Source of the DNA: Rhizophlyctis rosea
Taxonomy: Eukaryota; Chytridiomycota; Chytridiomycetes; Rhizophlyctidales; Rhizophlyctidaceae
Reading direction: 5' to 3'
Assembly (NCBI GenBank): GCA_027596075.1
Contig: JADGJC010000304.1
Coordinates: 1 to 47,533 of the forward strand
Length of the DNA stretch: 47,533 nucleotides
Shown here: positions 25,101 through 35,170 of the stretch, one piece after another
Numbering within the stretch: the first letter of the stretch is position 1
Layout: the number at the start of each line of letters is the position of its first letter
The notes under the pieces: generated by a model
Seen by the model: the letters and a program-made list of their open reading frames with translations, nothing else
The model's database searches: none
What the model was told of the DNA's origin: nothing
Translations under genes and position numbers: made by a program

Positions 25101-27477
25101 GCTCAATCCCGCGAGCAGTTATTTGCGAGGATGGGTGCATTTGGCGCGGGAGGAGTGGGCGGAGGCTGGAGAGTACTTCCGGAAGGCTGCAGCTGGATTT
25201 GGTGAGTCATATCATTCACGTCCGCTGCCGGGTAAGTTTTTGGAGCCTAACAATTGAGAACTGTATAGGTCAAATTCCAGCACAACAGCATTTGCAGGCG
25301 GCTGGTCCATCATCAGGTCCGGTGGTTGATGCGACGCAGCCCGAAGAAGCTACTCTTGCCGACGTCTTGGTTGAGACGGACCAAAGAGATTTGTCCGTAT
25401 ATTACCAACGTATCATGACCATTTTCCGAGACAAGCAAGTGCCGGAAATGACGGTTGCATTTGCGAACTATGCATTGGATCAGCTGAGTGCCCAGCAGGT
25501 GAGGGCTGATCTTCGTAATGTCATCTGAATACTGGTTATTGATAAAAACTTCGATCCGACCATTCAGCGAGCGGTGCAAAAAGATCGCGTCACCACGCTG
25601 AACATGTCTATCTTCAACGGATCTTTAGACTTGTTGGCGTACAATGATGCGTATGCCGCGTTGGTTGCTATTGAGGACCCGAGCACGTAAGTCATTACTT
25701 ATTCTTCAGCGAATGTTACATTCAGCATCTCAGTTCACTATCAATTCCAGCGTGAAAGCATGTCTGTGGCGTTTGATAACCGTTGCAGCCACCAACGGTG
25801 AACTCGACCTTCTCTGCTCACGGTTGCCGTTCATTGGGCTACAGGAGCAGGTGGAGAAGGCCTTGGAATTCCAAGCGAAGACTGGGCCAGTGCATGTTCC
25901 CGGATGGAATTCGGAGACGAATTATTATGGGATCATGTGGGGGTATTTTGTTTTCCGGGGTGATTTCAGGAGAGGTGAGGATGTCTTTATGAGGGTTTGT
26001 TTCCAAAATGTGAAAGATACTTATATATTTTGAATCAGCGAGCAAAGCAATGTTTGACTACGCCCGGCGACTGAACAGTCTAGCCGTCAATGGACATCAA
26101 CCCGCGAAAGTCCAAGCCATTGTGACGGAGCAAGCGAGAGCACTTTTGGCGGCGCTCAATGCTTTGACGCTTGTGAGGGAGGAGAATCGGTGGATCGTGG
26201 ACGAAAATGGGGATTTTGGGGAAGAGAGGGTGAGTTGATTGTATGTTGTCGTTTGACTGGGTATCATTCTCATTGTTGTTGCTTCGCAGGCAAGGAAGAG
26301 GCGACGTATCGGGGATGGACCGGTCTGGGATGACGGTATGTGAATTTCACGCACTTGTACGCATATGTTCTTTGGTCTTGACAGTCTCTTTCGTGTTGTG
26401 CAGATGAACCACGCAACTCAGCACCAGTTTCCGTATTGGAGCCTGCGGACCTGAGACGAGAATACCTCCTCGTGGTTAGCAAACTTCATACCTCCAAGGC
26501 GGACCCAGTCCTTTTGCAAGCTGTTGGTGTACCCGATGCGCGCACCGCCATGTCAATGTACCTCGATGCGGGATTGTACGACAAGGCACTGGACTTGGGA
26601 GTGCAGTTCAAGTTGGGGGTTGGAAAGGTTTTCGAGAGGGTTGTGGAGAAATGTGTGCGTTGGGGACAGACGGAGTGGAGTGGAGGGTGAGTTGTTTTTG
26701 TTCTTCACGGTCATTGAAGCCAGTATTGATTGACCGTACTTTTTGGAATAGGGTGCATGCCATGTATAAGGACGAAGACCTGACTTTGACGGACGATCCG
26801 CCGGCGGGCTGGGAGGGAACCGCGTCGGAGAAGGCATGGCGGTTGCTGCAGTTCTGGTTGAAGAAGCATGATTCGAAGGAGAATGGATGGGGGTATTACA
26901 AATGTGTGGTGGACAGGGCACTGAATGTTGATCCACATGTTCAACTTCCTGTTTGGATCAAGGAGTTCTTCAAGGTTTGTCTTCTGGGCTGCACTTCATC
27001 GTCCTTTTTTGATCATTCGTCTGTATGAAGTTTGGTTGTAGTTTCGGTCTTTGCTAATACTCGTTCTTCCGGTAGGAACATAACCCGGATGATCTATTGC
27101 GGATCTACATCAAGTATGATTTGTGGGAACGAGCGGCCGAGTTTATCGCCTTGTACATTCGGGAGGTAAGACCCTTCCCTCTGTTGTTCACACAATATTC
27201 TACCATGCAATTATCAAGTATATTCTGTTTCTGACTCATAACCATTTTCCAGAACACTCGGAATGCAGGGGATGCGACAAATCTGACGAGCGCAAGTATG
27301 AGGTGGATACCGTACACGCTTGTGGACCAGATTTTGAAGGGTGTGGAGGGGAAGGCGGTTGAAAGGGAATTGAAGGAGCGGATGAAGGGGTGGAATGAGG
27401 GGGTGGAGTGGAGGACGAAGTATTTGTTGGAGAAGAGGAAACGGGGAGGGAGTGATTTTTATGCAAATTTGGGTTGA
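22145..27477 (+). CDS. NUP160: Nucleoporin Nup160/Nup120 family
   Basis: Scaffold subunit of the Y-shaped (Nup107-160/Nup84) complex of the nuclear pore. Eleven exons: 22145-22772, 22835-25201, 25269-25498, 25568-25686, 25751-25974, 26039-26229, 26290-26335, 26404-26686, 26752-26974, 27076-27165 and 27253-27477. All phases fit and give 1541 residues (animal Nup160 is about 1400; yeast Nup120 about 1040). The N-terminal half is an irregular beta-propeller with the hallmark FAVIFYRDRQLKVWNLKNHSC. The C-terminal half is an alpha-solenoid with family-typical FRGDFRRASKAMFDYARRL and HNPDDLLRIYIKYDLWERA. Intron 1 (62 nt) removes an in-frame TAA at 22790; a 35-nt alternative intron is less likely. 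Exon 7 is only 46 nt. An upstream non-coding or tiny first exon is possible. Confidence 0.85.
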
Positions 27478-28745
27478 GGATGCATGTTGGGTTGCTGTGA
27501 TTGTAAATAGGTGAAACAAAGCATGCGTGATGGAAAGTATTCTTGTGAGGTGAAGAGGTTGATGATTTGGTTATGAGGCATATCGTGTGAGGGATCGCTT
27601 GATAGAGACTTTCAGGATAAATCCCAGCTACTCGCACATCGTGAAGTTCTCCAACACGCCACGTGGGCTTCAAGATCAAACCAATTGCATCATCTACAGG
27701 ACTTTTCTTGAGAAGGATTCAGCGAAATTATTCCGATCGATCAACCTTTCCGGCATATCGCTGACTCTGCCAACTCCGGAACTCCAACGAAGTGCTGGGA
27801 CGGGTTCCAGCATTCGAAGTGAAAGCAAGAGGACTTGCCCGCTGCACATCAAGTCTGCAAGACTGCAACACGCGTGGCATGCGACCCACGGGTAACAGTG
27901 TGGGGAGAAGGACCCCGGCTTTTGGGAATGACCTGTGCCCTCACAATCCGCAGTCGTTTTGGGCCTGCGCGTCCCGAAAAGCCAGATCAACACCTCCTTC
28001 GAAACTACCCAGCCCAGTTTACTCAACTAATTTAACTAACCGCATGGTCGATTACCACGCGTTTTGCGTTTCTCAGAGAGTTTACCAGCGGAAGCGGGCG
28101 ATTTGCGGTGATGATATGGGGGTTGGAGAGAACCGTGAAAACGCATCATGATTAGTGTTGAGCTTTGCTTATGCTTGATTTTGCTGGGATGATCCAGCGG
28201 ACACTCGACTCAGGAGCAGTATCGGTAGGCTTTGAATGGGCGCCAAGTGAATGCAAGTCCCAGAGTTGCATGATAAGAGGGTAGCCGAGCGCCATCAACT
28301 TTGTGACCATGCGATCACCTCCCCTTGATACGCGGGGCATTTGGTTCTCGTGACAATGATGTGGAAGCAGGGATTCGAGTATCGGTCACTATTCCTCATG
28401 CAGTCGTCAGCGGGAGTAAGCATTCCTAGGTCATGACAGCAAAGCCCCATTGCCTCAGCCTTTCCCTATCATGAGCCGTTGTCGGAGAGCGCGCATTCCG
28501 CTAATCATCTCCGCTCCATTCGGCACTTTATCGAATGCCAACGTGAAGGACAGCCATGCGTCTTCCTTTGTAGGATAATAGCGGGACATTCAGGAAGTGG
28601 AAACTGTTCCGGCATCCCACATCCACTCCATGCCCCAAAAGGTCCATAAACATCCCCGCCTCACTCCCTCGTTCAACTTCAATCCATCCCCACAACACCT
28701 ACCAACTCTCAACACACCTCCCCACCAACCTCACACATCCTCACC
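27478..28745. other. Intergenic region
   Basis: After the nucleoporin stop there are only short frames without protein-like composition. From about 28600 to 28745 the plus strand becomes C/A-rich and almost free of G (CTCACTCCC, CAACTCTCAACACACC). That is the usual look of a fungal 5' leader and points to the small frame that starts at 28746. Confidence 0.4.
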
Positions 28746-28907
28746 ATGCGCATCTCAAAATCCTCGCGATCCTCCCTGCCCGCGGCTTCGCCGCACAGGT
28801 CCCCCGAACACCACTGTGCTGAATGGTGCTACTATGTCCGCTGCAGTCCTATTAGCTCTTGCTACAATGACTGTAACAAGTACCCGTGGTGCGCTGGGCA
28901 GTACTAG
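28746..28907 (+). CDS. Small six-cysteine protein, possibly damaged
   Basis: A 53-codon frame starts at an ATG preceded by a typical C/A-rich leader. The C-terminal 30 residues hold six cysteines (C24, C28, C33, C39, C43, C49: spacing 3-4-5-3-5) among Trp/Tyr residues. This is the pattern of a small disulfide-rich secreted domain, of no family I recognise. The first 20 residues are Ser/Arg-rich and not a signal peptide. However, the same DNA (28752-28800) read in another frame gives a short hydrophobic, signal-like stretch (LKILAILP...FAAQ). Short A and C runs flank that stretch, so two small indels, real or from sequencing, could explain the mismatch. It is either a decayed secreted protein gene, a sequence error or chance. 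Function unknown. Confidence 0.4.
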   Translation: MRISKSSRSSLPAASPHRSPEHHCAEWCYYVRCSPISSCYNDCNKYPWCAGQY

Positions 28908-30189
28908 ATCGCTCGAGATGTGATGTAAGGATGGTGGATTGAGTGTTGTTGGGTGTGAAGGTGGTTGCAGCTAATCACGTTTTTTGGGACAGTTGAAATT
29001 GCGCATTCACTCAATGCGGCCGCTGGCGGGACGGGTCCATGGCATGGAGGTTGATTGATGGGTGTAATGTGATGTCGAGAGTAGGACGGGATAGGCTGTA
29101 AACAAGCCCTGTACGATTGGGAGAGTAGTTGTCTATGTCTACCACCTGATGCTGGTGTGAGATGTGAAGCCTGTTCGTGAGGCTGTTAACTTGATTGTTA
29201 CGCTGTTGTTGATGTAATTTATGAAGCCAGCTGCAGCACAAGTAGTGTTGTTTACTAAATGAGCCGAGTAGGGACACTTTTTGGCCAGGGGAAGTTCAGA
29301 GCTCAACTGAGCTAGGTGGGTTGTGAGGGTCGGAGCTGGGGAGTGGTGAAATGAGAATGTAGGGTATCCCGAGCACGGCGTGCTTCAAAAAGTACCAGCT
29401 GTCAGAGTCGGTGATCCGGGTTAGATGGTGTCGGTGCACCAGAATAGCCACACAGCAAAAACTGATGGGCCATACACTTCGATATGTCGAAAAGATGCGC
29501 AGGCGGTCTCCTGCGATGATACACGCAATCAAGCCAGAGTTTTGACAGGTATGATCCTGTGCAGTTGAATCCATTACATCCCTTTGAATGAACGCCGAAT
29601 CATCATCATTGCATAAGGGCATGGGTTGTGCAGATATTGCGCTTGCCTGCTAGTCATTGTTGCAAATTCCTGGTTGATTCGCATCCTGATTATTCGCCGT
29701 TGAACTCCACGACTCCAATTTTTGTCCGCCAGATACGAACTGATTTGCGTTTCCGGAGGAGAAGTCAGGAGTGCAAAGCAGTATGAAAGAATGAGCATCG
29801 CCGATAGTGGGTGAAAAGTCTGTATCGCTTATCGCTTGCCTTGTTTACACCTGAAGACGCTACTAAAACGATGCACTGAGTACACACTTTGGTTCAATAC
29901 TCCCCCAATTTGAAGAAGTGAACAAAAAAAAGGAGCAAATGACAACCAGTTCACATTGTGTGCGGTGCAGCTGACGCGTTTAAGCTTACTAAGCTCACCA
30001 AGAGCTCTGTGCTGTTGTTCTGATTGGGAACATCAAATTCTGTAAACTGTCTGTCAACCAAAGTGAGCCGAGGTGTGCAAGTTATGCATGATCCTGATCA
30101 TGGATTTTGGGCGAACGGGATGTTGCAGATTGGTGAAGCCGCGAAACTCGCGGCAGACAAAATTTCGAGCGAGCAAGCGTCATACCCAA
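28908..30189. other. Intergenic region, nothing recognised
   Basis: No convincing frame on either strand and no conserved motif. Composition is mixed, with no array-like repeats until about 30190. Confidence 0.35.
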
Positions 30190-30465
30190 AAATTCTTGAT
30201 CCCAACTTTTCGAGGTGAGCGTCCAAGCTGGATCACAAATTTTTGGCGGATCAAGAATTTGGGATCGTGCTCAACCACTTGCCCAGCTCGAATCTTGGAT
30301 CAAGGAATTTTCCCACCTCGCTCGCTGGCATCCCATGTCGAATCAGGGATTTTGCGAGCTCGAGAAAATTGGATCACACACGGATTTTGGATCTCGAAAT
30401 TTTTGGATCACACATTTTTGCTAGCTCACCGGCTGGCAACTTCTAACCTCAATCAAAACTTTTAC
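30190..30465. repeat. GATCC/AAAATTT repeat array, arm A
   Basis: Degenerate units built around GGATCACA-AATTTTTGG, GGATCAAG-AATTT and ATTTTGCGAGCTCGA recur at about 35-75 bp spacing. Read as the reverse complement, the units match the array at 31700-32085, so the two blocks are inverted relative to each other. The frames running through here are repeat artefacts rich in W, D, H, F and N. Confidence 0.7.
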
Positions 30466-31130
30466 AAGCTCGACAGTTGGACCACACATTCCACCTCGCC
30501 TTTTTCGCATTTCACACCGAGCACCTTGACGCATGTGGAAGTGCTCTTTTGTATGATGTGCTGATCACAAATTAGCTTCAAGAGTGCTCCTACCAGTTGC
30601 GATACCGCGGGCTGTCATGCCGAATGCGGGAACGCCGTCGAATGTCTTTGACTTTCCACTCCTCCAGATCTATCAGCAGACCAATAAGTCCACCCATTGT
30701 TTGCAAATGCCTTGAACAGAGCAGGGTGAAAGTAGGACCCGTGGCATCCACCCTTCATTTATCGGTTGCACAAAGGGGAACGCATCATGGCATGAGTGTG
30801 CGGTGCCTGTATTCTTGTAATGAGACTGCACCTCATGGTGCATAGCAAGCAAACAAGCTATTTGGGGAGCAACTGTCAAGAATGTGAGGCATGTTCGCTC
30901 TTTGGCAGCCGCATCGCATCATGCCATCTCCATCGATGTGTCGAAATGTGCTTCAGGAGGGCGCCTTTGGGGCTAAATTTTGAGAAGGTTCATGGATTGA
31001 TTCTGTGTTTGATCAAGGTCACAAAGCATTTCTCAAAGTTTGTAAACCTGGATGGCAGATGCTGCTCTACTCAATGCTGGCATGTCCGCAACCGACGCGC
31101 GTATGATCCATGATTTTTTGGCATCGAGCT
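30466..31130. other. Region between repeat blocks, no gene seen
   Basis: If the flanking arrays are ends of a mobile element, this and the stretch to 31700 would be its interior. I find no transposase, integrase or reverse-transcriptase motif. The frames of 80-105 codons have no family signature. Confidence 0.35.
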
Positions 31131-31330
31131 ACTCCGCACGCTGCTGTGATCGCAAGATTTTGGAATTTGGCATGGCCAGCACCCTGATCCAAAAATTTTC
31201 GCCAGCGACGAGCGAGCGAGCTGCCTCACGAATCCTGGATCAAGAATTTTGACGAGCCAGCATGCTCAGCATTCTGATCCGTGAAATTTCTGATCCAAAA
31301 TATTTTGGAGCTGGCATGGCAGCGACCTCC
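31131..31330. repeat. Scattered units of the GATCC/AAAATTT repeat
   Basis: Several degenerate copies: GATCCAAAAATTTTCGCCAGC near 31196, GATCAAGAATTTTGACGAGCC near 31239, and GATCCGTGAAATTTCTGATCCAAAATATTTT near 31277. They are in the same family as the arrays on both sides and are more widely spaced and diverged. Confidence 0.6.
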
Positions 31331-31699
31331 TCCATGGATTTTCGTGATCGGAAAACTCAAGCTTGGATGCCATGATTCCACCTCCTGCTAGCAAGGCCGT
31401 CAACTTCGACGCTCTCAACTCCTGTGCTTCGCCAACCGGCGGGCTGGCATGCAAAATTGCACCCAAGGGTTGGGAGATACTCAACCCATTTCCACAAGCT
31501 CAAACTCTTTCTGACAACTTCACAGGTTGAAAATTTCTGCCAGAACCTGCTGGACAAGTTCCGACAGTTTGGAAAATACGGCTGTCTGCTTGATCGGTGT
31601 CGAGGAGAAGAGTGTGCGAATGGCTCTTGCGCGGGGAAAGATCAATTGCGTACTAGACGAGGCTAAAGGCTATCACCAAGTTCCGCCAGCTAAAGAGAG
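31331..31699. other. Non-repeat interior, no gene called
   Basis: Frames of 60-80 codons at 31424-31666 and 31527-31715 have fairly protein-like composition but no recognisable domain and no supported start. I see nothing else. Confidence 0.3.
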
Positions 31700-32085
31700 C
31701 TCTCAAAAAGTGTGATCCAAAAATTTGTGTGAGCTGCCAAAATTCCTGATCCCGGTTGAGGGCGACGAGCAAGCGCCAAAAATCGTGTGATCCAAAATTT
31801 CGAGGTCGCAAAAATCCTGATCCAGCGCGAAGATGTCTGGATGCCAGCAAGCAAGCTGTCAAAAAAAGTGTGATCCAAAATTTTTGAGCTGCGAAATCCT
31901 TGATCTGGGTTGAGGTCGACTAGCAACCGCAGAAACCTGCATGATCCAAAATTTCGAGGTCGCGAAATCCCTGATCCAAGTCAAAGATGTCTGAGCGAGC
32001 TGGCAAACATGTGTGATCCGCAGTTTCGAGGTGCAAAATCCTTGATCCGAGTCGAGGTCGATGACCGAGCTCACAGAAATACACA
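31700..32085. repeat. Tandem array of about 75-bp GATCC/AAAATTT units, arm B
   Basis: Five degenerate tandem copies begin at about 31711, 31786, 31869, 31939 and 32012 (70-83 bp apart). Each opens with TGTGATCCAAAATTT or a close variant, followed by CGAGGTCGCAAAATCC, TGATCC and a GAGCGAGCTGGCAA-like end. The array is in opposite orientation to arm A at 30190-30465. Confidence 0.75.
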
Positions 32086-32992
32086 CTTGCCAGCTGCCAT
32101 CCCGCCATGCGATCCGCGAGTAACTTGACCTTCGTGAACTCTGTGGACACCAAGAACCGAAGGAACACACGTTGACACATCTTCCGTCTTTCGAAAGAAA
32201 GTTTTGAAGCGTTTGGTTCGATACCTGCGCGAACGCATTGAGCTCGCAAAACCCGGATGTATGCGAGCATTTCGTTGTTGAACCTTTCCCCTCATCTTTT
32301 CGGAAGGGGCGACCGACGAGGTATCTCCTTTCAAATGTTCGCCAGCAGGGTTTGGGGGTGTGGATGTTGAGCTAAACCAGTCGCTAACATAAAAAGTCAG
32401 ATGGTTCAACAGGCTTCTTATCGGCGATAACGGTGGCGGCCGCGGGGAGAGATGAGCCAGATGGGGCCAGGAATAGTCAGAATCGGCAACAGACTCGACA
32501 GATGCATCGTCAAGCTACATCTACGGTATCTATGCGTAAATCTTCCTGGGTGAGTTGGGTGGTTCGAAGAGTAGTAAAGTCAGTGACAATGCTTTAAGCT
32601 CTTCAATCTGGCGTATGCCAAGGCCTTCAAGTCGTTCCGTCCTCAAAAATACTGAAGTTTTGCTGGCAAAGGCGTGAAACGCAAACAAGGATGGGCATCG
32701 GCAGCGACTTCCGCTATATGCCTGTGGCAGATAGAAAGACGAAGAAACAGCAATGCGGGGGGAAGGACAAGCGTCTCTTTGCGGGCTTGTTTAAACAGGT
32801 GTACATTCGATGTAGTACCTGGAAGGAAAATGGCCTTTCAGAAATGGAGCATGTGCTTACAGTCTAAAAAAGACAGAAAAGGAGTGAAAGGCGCATGCCG
32901 TCACTACATCATCTTACATGCATATGCCACGCATAAGATGCAAGGAAGAGCGCAATTATATATGCTGCCATGAAGTATGCAGATTGACAGTG
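32086..32992. other. Non-coding region between two repeat arrays
   Basis: No supported gene. Frames on the minus strand (32071-32409) and plus strand (32674-32973) lack any family signature. Confidence 0.35.
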
Positions 32993-33455
32993 GCACTGAC
33001 ACTCGCCATATTGACATTTGACACTCGGCATTTCGACACTGCGTGCATTTTGACACTGGCGTGTATTTTGACACTCCACACAACTGGGCATATTGACACT
33101 CGGCATATTGACACTCACATATTGACCCTTGGCTTTTTGAGACTCGGCATATTGACATTCGCCATAGGTCGGCATGTTGACACTCGCAATAGTAACAGTC
33201 GCAATGGTGACACTCGCAATAGTGACACTCGCAATAGGGACACTCGCATGTTGACACTCATATATTGACATTCGTAAGTTTCGTATATATTGACATTCGT
33301 ATATATTGACACTCGTCTTTGTTGACACTCGCATATTTGACACTCACCTATATTTGACACTCGCCTACATTTGACTCTCGCCTATATCTGACACTCGTCT
33401 ATGCTGACACTCGTCTATGTTGACACTCGCCTATATTTGACACTCTTATATAGGC
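32993..33455. repeat. GACACTCG minisatellite, 14-17 bp unit
   Basis: About 27-30 tandem copies of a degenerate unit, consensus roughly ATTGACACTCGCATA. The ATTGAC and ACTCG parts are best conserved and a variable 3-8 bp spacer changes unit length from 14 to 25 bp. Four 15-bp copies at about 33181-33245 (CACTCGCAATAGTGA type) are near-identical, a sign of recent expansion. The Cys/Ser/Val-rich minus-strand frames here are artefacts of the unit. It ends about 25 bp before a TATA box. Confidence 0.9.
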
Positions 33456-33478
33456 AATCCCCACTTGCGCAGAAAAGT

Positions 33479-33485
33479 ATAAATT
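33479..33485 (+). promoter_or_regulatory. TATA box of the heptad-repeat gene
   Basis: TATAAAT lies 456 bp before the start codon at 33941. From here to 33941 there is no ATG in any plus-strand frame, as expected for a scanned leader. A possible leader intron (GTAACA...GATCAG, 33666-33718, 53 nt) lies within it. Confidence 0.5.
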
Positions 33486-33940
33486 CCCCATCATCCCCTG
33501 CTGTCACGGCAAACTTATACCTCAGCATCAGCAGTCGGACTGCCGGATATCTCTTGAACTTCTACCTTCACACGAGCATCAAGAAAACACCACTTGCACA
33601 CAACCTCGCTTGTCACTTTCGTTCGTCCGACCTCACGATACTGCATCTAAATTCCGACATTCAAGGTAACAGGGAATAGGTTTGGTTTTTGTTACTCCTA
33701 ATCTAATAGGCTGATCAGCGCCCCAAACTAGGGAGGCCCTTACATCCCGTGTCAAGGCATCGTCCGCCTACCGGCAGACAGAACTCAAGTCCCTCAGCAC
33801 TTCCCTCCTTCCACATTCCCATAGCAAGCAACCTCATCCAGCAAGCCGGCAGCAGTGCCAACCTCACCATCAACACAAAATCCAACGACATCCCCCCAAT
33901 TCCACTCCACGGGGTGTTCCGCCCCAATTTCAGATTCAAA

Positions 33941-34456
33941 ATGAACAATCAAACTCAGAGTCAATCCGTCAGTCAGACCCCTGCGCAATTCTATAATCAG
34001 ATGGACAATTTTGCGAGCAGCTTGCTCAACGGCATCGAAATCATGCGGCAGAGGGAGGCAGACCTGAAAAAGCGTGAAGTGAGCGTGCAGAGGAAAGAAG
34101 CGGCCTTGCAAAAGCGCAAGGCCGATTTGCAGGAAAGGAAGAGGGACTTGCAGAAAAGGGAGAAGGACGTGAAGGAAAAGGAAGTGGATGTGCAAACGCG
34201 CGAACACACCTTGCAGAAAGAGGAAGGTGATGTCCGGCACAAGAAGGCCATCCAACAAACCGGGTTTGAAAACTTGAAGGCCGACTTGAGGAAGCAAGTT
34301 TCGAAGTTGGCAACCGCAAAGAAGAAGTGGGATGAATCTGCTGATATAAGGAGCGTGTTCAACCGGTTTTCGAGCGAGTGGGAAACCAAAAAGAGGAAGC
34401 GCGGGCCTGACGACATCGGTGGGGCTGGAGGGGGAGAGCCGAGCGGGACGCACTAA
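33941..34456 (+). CDS. Orphan protein with nine charged heptads
   Basis: Intronless frame of 171 residues; the first ATG after the TATA box, in good context (AAAATGA). Residues 1-35 are Gln/Ser/Asn-rich. Residues 42-104 are a nearly perfect seven-residue repeat with Leu or Val at 42, 49, 56, 63, 70, 77, 84, 91 and 98 and Lys/Arg/Glu/Asp/Gln in between (units such as LQKREKD, LQERKRD, VKEKEVD). With one hydrophobic residue per heptad this is either a long single alpha-helix or a weak coiled coil. The repeat is also visible in DNA as a 21-nt period. A basic TKKRKRGPDD near the C-terminus could be a nuclear signal. The same frame runs open upstream to 33749 but without an ATG. No family recognised and no function proposed. 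Confidence 0.7.
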   Translation: MNNQTQSQSVSQTPAQFYNQMDNFASSLLNGIEIMRQREADLKKREVSVQRKEAALQKRKADLQERKRDLQKREKDVKEKEVDVQTREHTLQKEEGDVRHKKAIQQTGFENLKADLRKQVSKLATAKKKWDESADIRSVFNRFSSEWETKKRKRGPDDIGGAGGGEPSGTH

Positions 34457-34799
34457 GTTGGGAAACGGGAAGGCAAAATGGCAACCAACAAAGCTATCTG
34501 CGTGCAGTGCCGATTGGGTTTGATTCCGCATTAGGTGTGTGATAACAGTTCGTGTAGAAGAAAGTCTAACAGGTCTTGCAAAGAATGCCATAGCTTGTGC
34601 ACAAGATCTTGTATTTAGCTAAACAGGAAGAGTTTTGCGTTTCTTGCGGTAACAAAGTCCAAAATCTTGGATGCTGATGTGTAATGGTCATTTGCTGCTT
34701 CTATCTGCATAAGTTGCATGGATAATGTTGACAAATTTCAGTGGAACGTTACTTTTCGTCGCCTTCGTCTAACAGTAATTAGTCGCTTTCAAATTGAGG
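34457..34799. other. Intergenic region, nothing recognised
   Basis: Presumed 3' UTR of the heptad-repeat gene followed by A/T-rich sequence without frames of note. Confidence 0.35.
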
Positions 34800-35170
34800 A
34801 TCAGGGTTTGGACGTCAGCTGAGGGTGAGATTCTAATCCCAGCCAGAAGTGCGAACTTGAAATCGTGATTCGAGCGGAGGGCAAATTTTGATTCGACCGA
34901 GCGAACTGAGCGAGGAACATGCTTCCAAAAATTTCTGATCCTGCGCGGGTTTGCGAGCCAAAATTTTCTGGACCCCAGTGAGCAAGGGGTGCGAATCAAG
35001 AATTTCTGATCCCAGCGAGTAAGTGGATGGTGCGAACCAAAATCCTCTGATCCGAGTGAAGGACACTACCCAAAAATTTTCTGATCCAAGCGAAAAAAAG
35101 AGAGGCGAACCAAAAATCATTTGCCACTGATCAGAGCGAGCGAGGAACGAATCCGTTTCGGAGCCCACAG
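34800..35170. repeat. Third block of the GATCC/AAAATTT repeat
   Basis: Units of CCAAAAATTTCTGATCC and GAACCAAAATCCTCTGATCC joined by GCGAGCGAGGAAC-like spacers recur about six times at 45-60 bp. The orientation is the same as the 31700-32085 array, but the unit is shorter and more diverged. Confidence 0.65.

Noticed and set aside
31424..31715. Frames with fairly protein-like composition between repeat blocks, considered as a remnant of the element's own gene
   Set aside because: No transposase or other domain motif, no supported start and no intron structure. Too weak to call.
32904..33360. Overlapping Cys/Val/Ser-rich frames on both strands
   Set aside because: They are direct translations of the minisatellite unit. 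Repetition keeps the frame open without coding.
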